Counted from the stretch's first letter, positions 11,220 through 22,790 are shown. The stretch: DNA of 64,000 bases from Rhododendron vialii (GCF_030253575.1 NC_080568.1:3650501-3714500), one strand, 5' to 3'. The notes: a model not told the origin generated them from the sequence alone. Numbers and translations are program-made.

Positions 11220-12290
11220 AGCCCAGCCTCTTAGCTAAGACAAGATAAGCCAAAAGTTTGGTTTCTATAGCCGTTGAGTAGTGTCACACCATGCATTTTC
11301 GGTATTTAAAGAGTCTATCCAACTTGAAGGCGAGGAGAGCAGATAGAGAGATAGGAAAGAATGGGATTCTGTCTCGAAACGTGAGTAAAGTAGCTTCTAC
11401 TAGTTTTTACCCGGAAGGGTTTTGGTACAAGAGCAAACGGAAGGGGATTCAAAGCTTGCTCAAATAGATTAGACTATCACAGCAAAGGAAGAAGGAAGCA
11501 AGGGACAAGATCGTAGTTGACTTGAAGAGGGAAAGGAGAATTCGTATAGAAGGCTGGTTTCGTATGAAGAAAGCGCAGCCCCTGGATTATCTCTGGGAAC
11601 CTGTGGATGCCAACACTATACGCAAACCAGCATCCAATCCTAGGATCACTTTGTGTATTGAAGTGGGTCGCGGACAACCTCCACTTAGATTACTTTCAAA
11701 CATTAATACAAACGGGAAATGAGCTCGATAAGGACCAAACCTAGGGCTATTCCTCTCTCACATCAAGATCTCGAAGAAAGATGACTCAGTCTGACTTCCT
11801 TCTTTCCCTTATTTATGGGAAAGCGAGCTCTATAGCAGCAAGGGAGTCACTCTCCAAACGAGTATGTGTTGATACTCAAGTTAGACTATCCTTTCTTAAG
11901 AGATCCGCGGACAACCTCCACTTAGAATACTTCCAAACATTAATACGAACGACACAGCCAGAAATTCTCTGCTATTCCTTCTGGTGGTATTCTGATACGC
12001 GACATGGATGACAAATGGGATGCTCTTCACCATAAGGTTGGGAGGCCTCTGTGCTTTGCGGCAGAGGTTTGGAGAGATGTTGAGACCTCCACTAGGTTCT
12101 CTTTTTTGTTCAAACATTAATAGCAATGGCGCAGCCGAAAAATTCCTCAGGCATTCCTTCTGGTGGTGGTCTGGTATGCGACGAGAATGACAAATGGATG
12201 CTCAGTTGCATCATGAAGTTGGTGAGCCTCGGTGCTTTTCAGCAGAAGTTTGGAGAGATATTTCTCAACATGGCAATGGGCAACAAGCCT
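11220..12290. other. Possible organelle-derived DNA with degenerate repeats
   Basis: Base composition is more balanced than in the neighbours and purine-rich (for example GGAAGAAGGAAGCAAGGG). It resembles plant mitochondrial spacer DNA, but I cannot match a gene. Three degenerate units share ACCTCCACTTAGA, TTCAAACATTAATA and, in two of them, CATTCCTTCTGGTGG and GGTTTGGAGAGAT. They start near 11670, 11907 and 12080. Short ORFs of 60-90 codons are probably chance. Confidence 0.35.
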
Positions 12291-14319
12291 AAAAGGCTAA
12301 AACCTCATCAACATTTTGCCAGTATAAAATCTGATGTCACTCTAGTTAAACTAGTCCTTGTGCATGAAACCAATTCCAAACTCATCTGTTTAAAAGTCTG
12401 ACTAGTGTTTTTTATAGCAGGATTCCGGTTAGAGCGGTTAGGGACATCGATGGCTGATCATATCCACGGAGAAGCAAATTACTGCGTAGATGCTCTTGTA
12501 AAACCTGCACTATGGTGTTGAAGAATGTGATCTTACAATGTGCGTTTATAGAACTTTCGAAAAGAAAGGGGAAATAGTTAAGAGAGAAATGATAAGGAAG
12601 TTGAATATTTCTTTGTTCGATTTTGAGAAGAAAATGAAAGGGAAATAAAATATACTCCTCCCCTCTCCATTTCTTTCCATATTTTCAAACAGAGCCTTAA
12701 CTTTTGATAACAGTAAGAGCAGCTAGCTCGGCCCATTATTGGATACTCCAAGAGTACCATGTGACATTGTCATGTGGTACTTTCTGCAAATAAAATATTG
12801 TCACTATACAATGTGGGTCACCCCTTGTCTCTCAACCACTCAACAAAAGTGAATGATAATGTCTCTGCTGGATAAGTTACTGCGTAAATAGTTGGGAGTA
12901 CCACACAGTACGGAAACGCTAAAAAACCCAAGCATCTCCACTGAAGGTGTTACACATTAATCTTTAAAAAAAATCGACATTTCTAAATTTGAACCGAAAG
13001 TAGGAGATGTTAAGAAACTTTCATCGTCATAACCTTTGTTATCTTAATATTTTAAGCTAACTCCTTGTGAAAATATGCAAATACTCGTAGAGCGCAAAAA
13101 GAAAAAGAAAGTGAAAAGCCATAGGGAAAACGAAGAAATTATAGATGCAAGTGGGTTTTCAAGAAAAAAAAAAAAAAACTCACTACTTTTCATACATACA
13201 TTTTTATAACTTAGCTCTGAAGCCAATTTATACGGCTATTGACTAATTATTCTAATTATCGAAGAATAATTCCATCATCCACGAATGACCCAATTAAAAT
13301 AGGGATGAAATCTCGAATAGCCTGATAAGATTGATAGCTTATGAGATTAGTCATGTCGAGCCATTTGGGCCAAACCCAAGTGGTGAGAACTTGGACTTTC
13401 ATCAGGGAGGTCTTGATTTCGAACTTTGTTGTATGCAAGGTGCTCAAAATCTCGCCCAATTGGGGCTGTTAGGGGCCGTGAGATCCACTGTCCGACCCCC
13501 TCCGGACAGGAGCCTGTTCGACACCTTCTCGCCTGTTGATTTCGCAAATCAACGGTTAAGATGAGCCGAACACTTTTTGTTCCAAAACGACGCCGTTTTG
13601 AGAAAAAAAATGTTCATCCCATCTCAGTCGTTGATTTATGAGATCAACGGCCAAAAGGGGTGGGACAAGCGGGTTGGACAGGGGATCCGGACTCCTGTTA
13701 GGGTTGATCTTGCTCTGTTTCCCGTATACTTAGGCTAGTGTAGGACTCGACAATTGTCAAGAAAGGAATTAGGACTTGATAAAGCTCGAGCTCAAGTTTT
13801 AAACTCGTTTAGTAAACTAGCTGTACTCGAGTTACTTGTAACTTGCCTCCTATGTGACAGTTCGACACGTTCGTAGAGACTCATTTAGTAAACAAACCAA
13901 GTTTAAACACCTCGACAATAAGACAAGTTATCTGTGCTTATTGGCTCTACCCGAGCTCAAGCTCTAGGATAGTTTTGAACGAGCCAAGTTCAAACACTTT
14001 AAACCCTGTTGTTTGCAACTCTACCGGTACCGGTGTGGTACTATGTGATGCCCGCTCGGCGCATTCGGATTGTCAATTTTGGTTTTGGACAACTCGGATT
14101 TATAGAGAGAAAAAGGAGAGAGAGTGGTGGAATAAGAGGAGAGAGATTATTTAAATCTGAGCCGTTTAACACACTTTTGGATGCCCCGAATGGATTACTC
14201 AGACACTACATGGTACCCACCCGGTACCCAAATATTTCTCCATGAATAGACACAAATCCGTACCTCGTTGTTACCGGGAAAAGGAGAAAAAAACAGAAAC
14301 ACAGAATCATCGCTCGACG
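12291..14319. other. Intergenic region upstream of the TAF1C-like gene
   Basis: No coding gene is supported. At 13470-13700 there is inverted-repeat material: GACAGGAGCCTG versus CAGGGGATCCGGACTCCTG, and two copies of TGATTT..GATCAACGG. It is centred on the palindrome AAAACGACGCCGTTTT near 13585 and looks like a small degenerate inverted-repeat element. The last 100 bases before the ATG at 14320 are purine-rich leader. Confidence 0.45.
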
Positions 14320-17300
14320 ATGTTAGACTCATCAGAAGAATGGAAGTCCATGTGGCCCATCTCCTCCGTCTTCTCCCCTCCCCTCCTCCTCTCATGCGCC
14401 GCCGCCGCCTCATCTCCTTCCTCCAAAAAACCCACATCATCGCAAGAACAAGAACTAGGACCCCTCATCTTCAACCCCTCCCCCGAAACCCTAACCGTCC
14501 TCCTATCCTCCCCCGCCTCTCTCTCTCCTCACCTCCCTCCCCCCTTCCCCCACCTCTCTCTCGCCCGCTTCCTCTACACCACTCCCTCTGTCACCCATCC
14601 CTCCTCCCTCCCCCCCTCCACCGCCTCCTCCGTCGCCGCCCAACTCCCCTCCCTCTCCTCCCCCTCCTCCGAGGCGGTCCGCCACAACCGCCTCCAGTTG
14701 CTGCGGTGCCCCGGCTCGAGCTCGGTCTTCGTGTTCTTCCCCACTGGTGAAAACTCCGACCGGGTCGGGTTCGTGGTGGTGTCGGCTGAGCATTCTGAGT
14801 TGGGTGTCAGGAGAGGAGATGGGTACGGGGATGATAGGGATGGAGATGGGGGTGGGCTTTTGGTTTCCAAGGAGAAGTTTGACAATCGGATTCTTAGGTT
14901 ACTGGTTAACCCTGTGCCACATTCTTGCTCTGGTTCAGGTGATTATTGTACTACTACTGTTGGGTTTTTAATGTATGATGTTCATTGGTTTAGAATTAGA
15001 ACTAGCGTCCTACTCCTGCTAGCAAGAAAAGTATTCTGTTATGTTTAATGTTATTTATAGCTCCGGGTAAAATCTTGATATGTTTTTTACCCCTGTTATT
15101 TATGATTTATCATTAGATGTAAAAGTTTTAATGAGAGAATGTTTGAACATGAAAGGAGGTTTGAAAGCTTCTTTTTTTAAACCTTTTATATTTAGCTTTT
15201 GGTATTTGTAAAAGTGTAGAAAAAAAAGAAGAAAATGAATTTTATTAGGAGAATGCCCATTGCCCACATAGGAGAGAGAATTAAGGACGGAGCTTGATTT
15301 TTTTTTGAAAACTACACGTGCTTAGTATATACTCCGCCCCATTAGAATATGCATTGTGTATGTTTCAAATAGGGGTGTTTGGGGGCCAATATTAGTATGA
15401 TGGAATTCCTTATTTGGTTCCACATGAGAAACCTGCACTAATATAACTTACATGTCCAATTAAAAGTATTGAACTACAAGCTAGAAGTCTTTTGACTTTC
15501 GTTTGGGCCACGGCGGGCAGTGCTCCTAAGATAGTAGAAGCAATGCTGTAGAAAAAGAAGATTTGTTGCAATTTAGCTCCATCGGAACCATAAATAGAAA
15601 CACGTGAAATATTAGCAGAAATGGAGATTTTAGGCGCAATAGAAAGGAATGCTGTAACCGGGTGGGTCTCATAGATATCAGGTGCCCACATATATAGAGT
15701 CAAAAGAGATACGGAGTCCAAAAGGGAGTGGTGTTTTCTCCGTGTTTCAGAAAATGGTTAACCAACATATTAACTAACCGATAAAATCTTATTCTGTTAA
15801 AATGCATTCTTAAACATGAATTTTGAGAATGCATAATCTAAAATCCATGCCCGCGGGAGCTTTTTGATTCTCATTATGCATTCAGTCACAACATATTCTC
15901 AGATTATTAGTTAACCCTGTGCCACATTCTTGCTCTTATTCAGGTAAATATTCTACTACTACAATTGGGTATTTAATGGCTAGCACAATGTATGCTGTTC
16001 ATTGGTTTAGAATTAGAATCAGGGGACTTGGTCCGGACTTCGAGAGGCCGCCGTTTCTAGATTTTCGGGGTAGTAAATTGTTTAAGAGTTGTTCTGTTGT
16101 GCATTGTTGTTGGAGTCAGCATTTGCCCGAAGAGAGCGCGGTGCTCCTAGATAGCGGTGAATTGTTCTTGTTTGATTTATTGGATTATTGTTCTAATAAG
16201 ACTCGGGGTTTGAACAGAAGAACTAGTGGGAAAAGGATACGAATATCGTGGAAAGATTGTTCCAATAGTTTGGAAAAAGGCGGGTGGTTGAGCTGTGAAT
16301 TTAGTTGGCATCCAAGAATCTTGATTGTTGCTCATTCTTGTAATGTTTTCCTTGTTGATTTGAGGGTTGAGGGATGCAATGTGAGTTGTTTGCTGAAAAT
16401 CGATACGTTGGTAATGAATATTGCTGTACAAACTGATCGATTTGTTGCCTTCTCTAAGGCAGGCTCTGATGGGTTCTGTTTTGTTGTGGCCTCTAACCAT
16501 TGGCTGCTTCTTTGCGATGTGCGCAAGCCATTTATGCCGTTGTTGCAATGGGCCCATGATCTTCCCAACCCATTGTGCATTAACGTGTTTTCACTTTCTC
16601 AGTTGAGGTCACATTCTAAGGATGATCATTTTAAGTGGGCTGCGGACACTGGATATTGCATTGTGATGGGCTCGTTTTGGAACTGCGAATTTTGTCTCTT
16701 TTGCTATGGGCCACCCCTTAGAGCTTCGGAGATTTCAAGTTTGTGTAAATCATTTTATGCATGGGACCTCCCTTCAGAGCTCTCACTGTCCGATCGCGAG
16801 TGTCATTGCGGAAGTTGTCTTGTGAGAGAAGAGTTCTCGAAGGATGCTCTTCCTAAATGGGTGGACTGGCAGCAGAAGAAAGATATTGTTCTAGGTTTTG
16901 GCATCCTTGACAAAGACCTACATAGTGAGTTGTCGTCTGAAAAAGATGGTTTTGGTGGGTTCACACTGATTCGGCTTATGTCCTCTGGGAAGCTTGAGTC
17001 ACAGAGATACTGTGCCTCATGGGAATTCACAAAAGTATTGGAAGGACCGCACAAAGAGTCATCTCTTCATTTCGAAGATTCAGTATTGTATGCAATGGGT
17101 GAGGAGGATTTTAAATTTCGCAAGAGATTTAAGTATCTGACACTTCATTACCTCAATGAGTTCATGCACGAAAATCTTTCTAAAGTTCTTTTCACAAAAA
17201 TTGAAAAGCTTAGCAAGGATGCTCGTGAAAAGAGTTCCTTCAGTGTGGGTTTCCATCAATGTATTTGTGAGAAGTTAAGGGCATGTGGGCTCAGCAAATT

Positions 17301-18078
17301 AACGTCACCTCCGCTTGTATCTGATGTATTAAAAGACACTCGATTCCTAACCAGCATTCATGAGGTTGCTTTAAGGAGAATTTGGGCAGTTTTACCCATG
17401 GATCTTTTGCAGTTGGCATTTTCTTCGTATTCGGAGTTACTCGAAGTTCTTGAAGACCAGAAGAAGGTGTCCTTGGAATTCCTAGATGTCCCCAGTCAAC
17501 CTCAGCTGCCTCCTTTTGTCTTTCGAACGCCTTCCCGCCGTAGCACTAAGTGGTCGCAGAAGGTGCAGCCTAGTACTGCTTTTGTGGGTCCCGTTGTTCC
17601 TACTCCTGTTCTTTTCACTCTTCGCAACCTACGTATGGAAGAAGAAGAAGCATACATATTGTCAGCTAATGCTCAAGTCAATAACCTGTGCAATGAAGTC
17701 TTGGGGGTGGCCAGTGAAATGGCTACACCTGGTTCTGTTTCACTTTCTGATGATAAAGATACATCATGTTACGGTACCCTGAAAGAGAATCCTTTCTCTT
17801 TACATAAACCAGCGGCGCTATCTTGTGAGTTTTCTAGCATGGATCCTACGCAGGGTGATTCTGTTTGTAACAAAGAAAATTTTACTACCTTTGTTTCCAA
17901 AGCCCCTGTAAAGGAGCTTGTCTCCAATAACAGAACAGAGATGGTTGGTTTAGAACTCTTTAATTCTTTGTCACCACTAGACTTGAAGTTTGACGATTGT
18001 ACGATAAATTTTGGGCCAAAAGAGTTGAAAGCGCTCAAAATGTTGACAACACAGTACTCAAAGTTTTTGCAGGTTTAA
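14320..18078 (+). CDS. TAF1C-like RNA polymerase I initiation factor subunit
   Basis: Model: exon 14320-14938 joined to 15944-18078 (2754 nt, 917 aa). The start is MLDSSEEWKSMWPISSVFSP, which resembles the start of the plant proteins annotated as TBP-associated factor, Pol I subunit C. An upstream in-frame ATG at 14242 looks like leader. The N-terminal part is Pro/Ser-rich. The large exon reads as a folded WD/beta-propeller-like body (SWHPRILIVAHS, VYLVDLR-type strands) with an acidic or Ser-rich tail. The intron has donor CAG|GTGATT and acceptor ATTCAG|GT, and joining gives a split Gly codon. Without splicing the frame stops at 15048. The C-terminus is uncertain: the ORF ends FLQV at 18078, but AG|GT at 18072 could be a donor into exons I cannot identify. 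Family assignment is from memory. Confidence 0.7.
14889..15001 (+). repeat. Exon duplication, copy 1 (spans the splice donor)
   Basis: It runs from about ATTCTTAGG through AGAATTAGA and encodes a segment around NPVPHSC and VHWFRIR. The splice donor at 14939 lies inside it, so its right part (14939-15001) is former coding sequence now inside the intron. It pairs with 15895-16018. Confidence 0.85.
15408..15692 (-). pseudogene. nad2: Nuclear copy of a mitochondrial nad2 fragment (NUMT)
   Basis: The - strand encodes MWAPDIYE, then VTAFLSIAPKISISANIS, QQIFFFYSIAS, QTKVKRLLA and GFSCGT. This is the conserved core of NADH dehydrogenase subunit 2, a proton-pumping subunit of complex I. It is about 95 codons of a protein of nearly 490. 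It has lost several residues after DIYE and gained some near SSILLIGHV. It lies antisense inside the TAF1C-like intron and cannot be functional there. Serines stand where the mature edited protein has Phe or Leu (ISISANISRVSIYG), so the transfer was of unedited mitochondrial DNA. Confidence 0.92.
15895..16018 (+). repeat. Exon duplication, copy 2 (spans the splice acceptor)
   Basis: It is homologous to 14889-15001, with an extra 12 bases around GCTAGCACAATG. The acceptor AG at 15942-15943 lies inside it. Its left part (15895-15943) is former coding sequence that now serves as the end of the intron. Confidence 0.85.
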
Positions 18079-21000
18079 TACATATGGGAAGATATTTTTT
18101 GAGTTGCAATTTCACGAAACAAGACGGGATTTTTCTTTTAGTTTATTTATTGGCGCCTAGAATTATTAGGAATGGCAAGTTACTGGAGGTAGAAGTTACC
18201 ACGGATCCTTTCTCTGTACAGATGAGATCTCCAAACAAGGAAGCTCCATTACTTTTGGAAATCAGCGAATTTATATAATGCACCCTTTTTTTATATCGAA
18301 GTCAAATGTTGTGTTCCACACTCCCTATAACTGCTTTGTTGTCTGTTTCACATGCACCAAAAACGGCACATAGCTTGTTTTCACCCTTAAAACCAAAAAA
18401 GTAGCAAGATGCAAGATGCATAGCTTGTTACCTTGTGTTCCTTTTAGCATTTGGAGCAAGATGCATAGAGAGAGACTTCTAAAACAAATGTGCTCTTTAA
18501 GAACGAAAGAAGGCGATCCTGTATGTTTGCTTGAAATGCAGGCTATGTGTTTGATTGCAACAGAAGACGTGGACGGCTAAGTAAGCGAACTACTTCCTGT
18601 TCCAAGTAAGTTCATCTTTTCTTGTATATGGTGTCTGCAATTGGAAGTTTTTATCTGTAGGTTAAACCTTGTATTTAACTTTTTTTTCGAAGAAACATTT
18701 ATGTAACTCGCAGCCAAGTACTACTTAACTCAGAATACATTCTGCTCAGGTTTAATTCTATTATGCATGTGAGTTTGCTGACTCTGCGCTATATGAGGAT
18801 TGTGAATTGCCTCTTTCAAATTTCTGTGCGTAGTCAGATTTTGTAATGTTTAGTCCAGTTTATTTATTAGTTTATTTCTGGTTTAAGTCAACACATTTGG
18901 GTGATGCAAAACAGAGAAATATGATGTTTAATTTTCCAACTTGGCTCTTCAAACTTGCAGATGCATTTCCCCTTGAACACATTCCATTTCACTAGTGGTT
19001 GCCCTTTTCCTTTGATTAAACCTTCCCGAACTATCAGCTATAGCTTCCCTTGGGCACACTGATGAAACCAAAAGTTCGAGTCAGTCAACGAAGTACTTTA
19101 TTCTTCAACTGGAAATTCCGAACAGCATGAAGAGAAATTGATCGCATTTTACATTGGATTGACGAAGTTGGTTGTGGCAATAGGATCTTGGACTATGAAA
19201 GAACGAGAAATACTTTCGTTGTAGGAATTGTAAGGATAACTCCAAATTCTCTGAGGGTCTCTCTTTATTTCTCTCTCACACTCGCAATTACAGATAGAAA
19301 TGTGGTTTCAGCCTTGCACCATTTCAAGCTGGTTCTATACATAGCAACAGAGCATGAGATGTTGCCCGTTCCCTATTCTGAAATGCAGAATTATCTTGGT
19401 GATCTTTTCCCATTTCCATATTGTTCTCGTGATTGTTTAATTTGGTCGCAATTGCGAATCTCAAATTGGATGCTTTACTACTACTGCAGATGACACCAAG
19501 GGATTGTCTTCTACTTTCGAAAAATTGGGAGGCTTCTCCATTGTAGCATTGAATTAGTAGAACCAAGTAATGGTTAAGTTTAAGTTTTCAGTACTTATTG
19601 AAGCACTTTTTGTAACAGCACATTGTGCCATTGCAAAGGGTCCAGTACTAACAATGGTGGCTACTTGCAGAAAGACACTTCATACTAGTTTTTTTCATCA
19701 TTTGACAAGCATTTTGCTTGGTTAAGTATCAATAACTTTCGACCATGTACTTTCGAAATAATCATGCTGTGGAATTTTTACCTGTGATGTTTGTTCAGGC
19801 ACGCCACCATTGTAGGTATATGACACACCAATGCCATGGTAAAGCGACGGGAGCCACACCGCTTATCTTTTACCTATGTATACCTATTATCCTATATGAT
19901 AAGCGAGAAGGAGATTCTGGTCTCCTTTCCTTCTGAATAACTTTTCGGCGCCAACTTTGACAAAATCACAAGCAATTCGTCAATATGCATCAGATCATTC
20001 GCGTGGAGCCCAGTAAAGAAAATTTCACAATACGTCGTCATAAGTAAAAAGTTCTTTTGCTTGAAGGAGATTTTGGTCTCCATCCTCTTCAATAAGTTTT
20101 TGACAATATTAGGAGCTAAAAAAGATGACTCACTCAAGAAGAAGGGTTTGTTTATTACATAATAAGTAGGGGGGTTGTGTACTAGGTTTTTATCTTCTTA
20201 ATGCATGTATTCCCTCTTTGAGAGGAATCATCCAAATCCATTGGAGAGATCTCCACCTGATGTTTTGCCTCTGTTTTCTTGGAGGGTACCATGAAAATTC
20301 TTAGGACTGCCATAAAATCCTCTACAAACTGCATGTAATGTCTTTCTTAGAGCATCCACGCCCATGAATGCCGTTTTGCCATTGTCATTGTCATTTTTGG
20401 ACAATGAATAGTGTCATTTTGCTGGGAAAAAAAAATATGGCAAGGATGTTGCACCCATGTTTTGCTATTTTTTGACAAAATTAGATTTTACATTTTTTTG
20501 TTCAACAAACTTTTATACCTAACTTTTTAACTACCAATTTTTGCACTCCTCGGATCCTACATAAATGATTGAACCGTTCATTTTTATCAAAATATTTTCT
20601 AAGGGTCTTCACAAAAAAATCAACTCAATCGGATCTTGGCAAAGATTAATTTATTGATTTGAATTTTGGTCATTTCATTTCATTTCATTTGTCTTTTTTG
20701 GGGGTCTTTGGTTGTTATCCTATATGGGGCCAAATATCGAATTAATTAAATGAGGACCCTTATTGACACCTAATTGAGATGATTTTTTACCGGTACCTCT
20801 CGCAAAATATTTTGATAAAATCCTTTAGCTAGCTAGAATAACACGAGAGAGAGCTGGGTGCGGAGGGGAGTGAAAGACTACTTCACCAGTAGGCAGTAGG
20901 CGCTTGCTCGGCCGAATTGTAAGTCAAATCAGAAGGGAAACTGAAGCGGGATGGGGCACCCAATTCACCTTGTGACTCAATCCTTCGGTCGAGCGTTCTT

Positions 21001-21413
21001 CAGATGTTATCAATCTTCGGGTAGTCCCTCTAAAGGGAAGCGAACGCCTTAGTTAAAGCTTATACAGGTTGGACAAAAACTCAAAACAGCTCGAATAGTT
21101 TATGCGAGACTCCAAACTGGGTCTCACTCATCCACCCTCCAAACTATATTTGAACGGTCAGTAAGGGCTCTCTCTCTCAACCTCAAATTGGCAATTCTGC
21201 CGTATATCACAAATGAATTGGCTTTTGTCAAATTTGAGACCCAATTTGCCTTCTCTTTTTTTTTTTTTTGGTCGATTTGGAGGAATGAAAGGAATTCTAC
21301 CTGCTTTGGTCTGTGGTGTGGATGCCCATAGCCTCTTAACCTCCATTTCAAGATCACTCAATGTGTATCTTTATGAATTGCGTATGTACAAGATACTCAT
21401 ACACTGAACTCCC

Positions 21414-21417
<4 letters not shown>
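18079..21417. other. Intergenic region downstream of the TAF1C-like gene
   Basis: No complete gene is recognised. ORFs of 60-101 codons near 19188-19566 and 19892-20137 have no recognisable domains. A possible acceptor (AAATGCAG at about 18541) precedes a short open stretch reading RRRGRLSKR in one frame, but its phase does not fit the donor at 18072. At 20349-20470 there is a motif of the common plant dispersed-element type (AGAGCATCCACGCCC). At 20880-21060 the DNA looks organelle-like (GGCACCCAATTCACCTTGTG, AGTCCCTCTAAAGGGAAGCG), unproven. The repeat at 21118-21200 matches 5776-5860. Confidence 0.4.

Positions 21418-21456
<39 letters not shown>
21418..21456 (+). repeat. (GA)n microsatellite abutting the U2 copy 1 promoter
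   Basis: An uninterrupted AG tract of about 39 bases runs directly into the USE. U2 copy 2 has the same arrangement. Confidence 0.95.
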
Positions 21457-21458
<2 letters not shown>

Positions 21459-21506
21459 CCACATCGTGTATAACAGAGAAAGAGGAGTGCTAAGTTGGCA
21501 TAAAAC
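21456..21506 (+). promoter_or_regulatory. snRNA promoter of U2 copy 1
   Basis: The USE GTCCCACATCG is a perfect match at 21456-21466. A TATA-like CATAAAAC lies at about 21499, near -30 from the RNA start at 21532. USE to TATA spacing fits Pol II-type plant U-snRNA genes. Confidence 0.9.
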
Positions 21507-21531
21507 AGGCGGCCCGTTGTACTAACAATTC

Positions 21532-21727
21532 ATACCTTTCTCGGCCTTTTGGCTAAGATCAAGTGTAGTATCTGTTCTTATCAGTTTAATATCTGATACG
21601 TGGGCCATTGGCTCACATGATATTAAGTTAATTTTTTAAGGGGGAGAACTCATTACAGTAGCTTGCTGCTGGGGTTTCTCGTGTGTCGCCTTGGCGTTGC
21701 ACTGTTGCCTCGGCCCGGCGCACCCCA
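21532..21727 (+). ncRNA. U2: U2 spliceosomal snRNA, copy 1
   Basis: It begins ATACCTTTCTCGGCC and carries the branch-site pairing segment GTGTAGTATCTG and TTATCAGTTTAATATCTG. The Sm region is AATTTTTTAAGG and the RNA ends GGCGCACCCCA. The length is about 196 nt, as expected. A 3' box AGTCGAAA follows at about 21738 (consensus AGTNNAA). U2 snRNA pairs with the intron branch site in the spliceosome. Confidence 0.95.
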
Positions 21728-22684
21728 CCCAATTATAGTCGAAATTTATCTCTACGTAATACACCGATTACGAAATGTAAGGCCCGATTCGTTCAAATGC
21801 ATCTCGTTTATCTCATGCTGAGAATGAATTGTGTCATTCTAGGCATAAGCAGCAACCCCTGGAAAGAGATGACAACTGGGTGGTTGTTGGTTTAACCTTG
21901 TGAGCCTCACGAAGCCTATATCACAGGCCTATTTGTTGATTGCGGGAGGAATCGCTGTATACAATCTCAGGAGCGTAACATGAAAACTTATAGAAGGCTT
22001 TTTGTCGTAAAAAGGATTGTGTGACTGCTGAATCCCACTTTTCGTCTTCCGACTTGGTCAAGAAAACCCACACCATCTTGGTATATCCTTGGAGCTGGTT
22101 GATCTCAAAATCTCACATGTTGATCAATCAAAGAGATTCAACAATGCCCTTTCGGGAAGGTTGTGAGCGAGGGGGATTCAAACCACCGACACCGTGGTTT
22201 CTAAGCCACGTGCTCTACTCTTCTGAGCTACATGCCCCTCTATGGTTGAAACAATCGGAGACCTGGGAGTTTGTGGTTTTCCCAAATACAAAATCATTGT
22301 AAGAGTGCAGAGATATAAATTGTAAACCCAAAGACAATAGAAATGAGTAAGATGACACCAAAGATCAGACTTTAGTCTAGAATTACGGTGTACTTTCTCC
22401 TTCCAAAAACGATTATGTTCGCCTTTGTCAAGAATCCCAAGCATGTTTTTGCTTAACCCGAACAAGTTGAAATTTCAATTCCATGACTAACTTCTCTGAT
22501 GATGTTCGTATAAACAGCTTTGTTGCTTGTCCTCCAAAAGTAAAAGCTACCCGTATGCACAAATGTCGGGAACTACACAACCTTCTGGGGAGGATTTTGT
22601 TCTGCTCAAATGGGATAAGCAATTCAATTTGATTCACCAGTAGACAGAATTTTGGATACCTAATATTTATGCTTGTATCAAAAC

Positions 22685-22686
<2 letters not shown>
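21728..22686. other. Spacer between the two U2 genes
   Basis: Apart from the plastid-like tRNA remnant, no gene is seen. The ORFs on both strands are short and have no recognisable domain. Confidence 0.5.
22164..22238 (-). pseudogene. trnR-ACG: Plastid-like trnR-ACG remnant
   Basis: Read on the - strand it gives GGGCATGTAGCTCAGAAGAG, AGAGCACGTGG, CCACGGTGTCGG and TTTGAATCCCCCTCGCTCA. This aligns along its length with plastid trnR-ACG as recalled. The anticodon loop is changed (CTTAGAAA, eight bases, in place of CTACGAA), so it should not work as that tRNA. The following bases (CAACC..CCCGAAAGGG) also recall plastid sequence, which suggests a slightly larger plastid insert. Confidence 0.6.

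Positions 22687-22714
<28 letters not shown>
22687..22714 (+). repeat. (GA)n microsatellite abutting the U2 copy 2 promoter
   Basis: About 28 bases of GA repeat run directly into the USE, as at U2 copy 1. This suggests the two genes arose from one unit that included the tract. Confidence 0.95.
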
Positions 22715-22717
<3 letters not shown>

Positions 22718-22765
22718 CCACATCGAGAATGAGAGAGAAAAGGCAGTGCTAAGTTGATATAAAAG
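22715..22765 (+). promoter_or_regulatory. snRNA promoter of U2 copy 2
   Basis: There is a perfect USE (GTCCCACATCG at 22715-22725). The TATA box GATATAAAAG at 22756 lies about 30 bp before the RNA start. Confidence 0.92.
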
Positions 22766-22790
22766 AATCGGCCCGTTGTACTTACAAATC

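Noticed and set aside
14268-14885. Long Pro/Arg-, Gly- and Ser-rich ORFs in other frames
   Set aside because: They are shadows of the C-rich first exon of the TAF1C-like gene.
19188-19566. 101-codon + strand and 80-codon - strand ORFs
   Set aside because: They have no recognisable domain, overlap each other on opposite strands, and have no splice context.
22164-22238. Functional nuclear tRNA gene
   Set aside because: The anticodon loop has eight bases and the sequence follows plastid trnR-ACG; read as a degenerate plastid copy.
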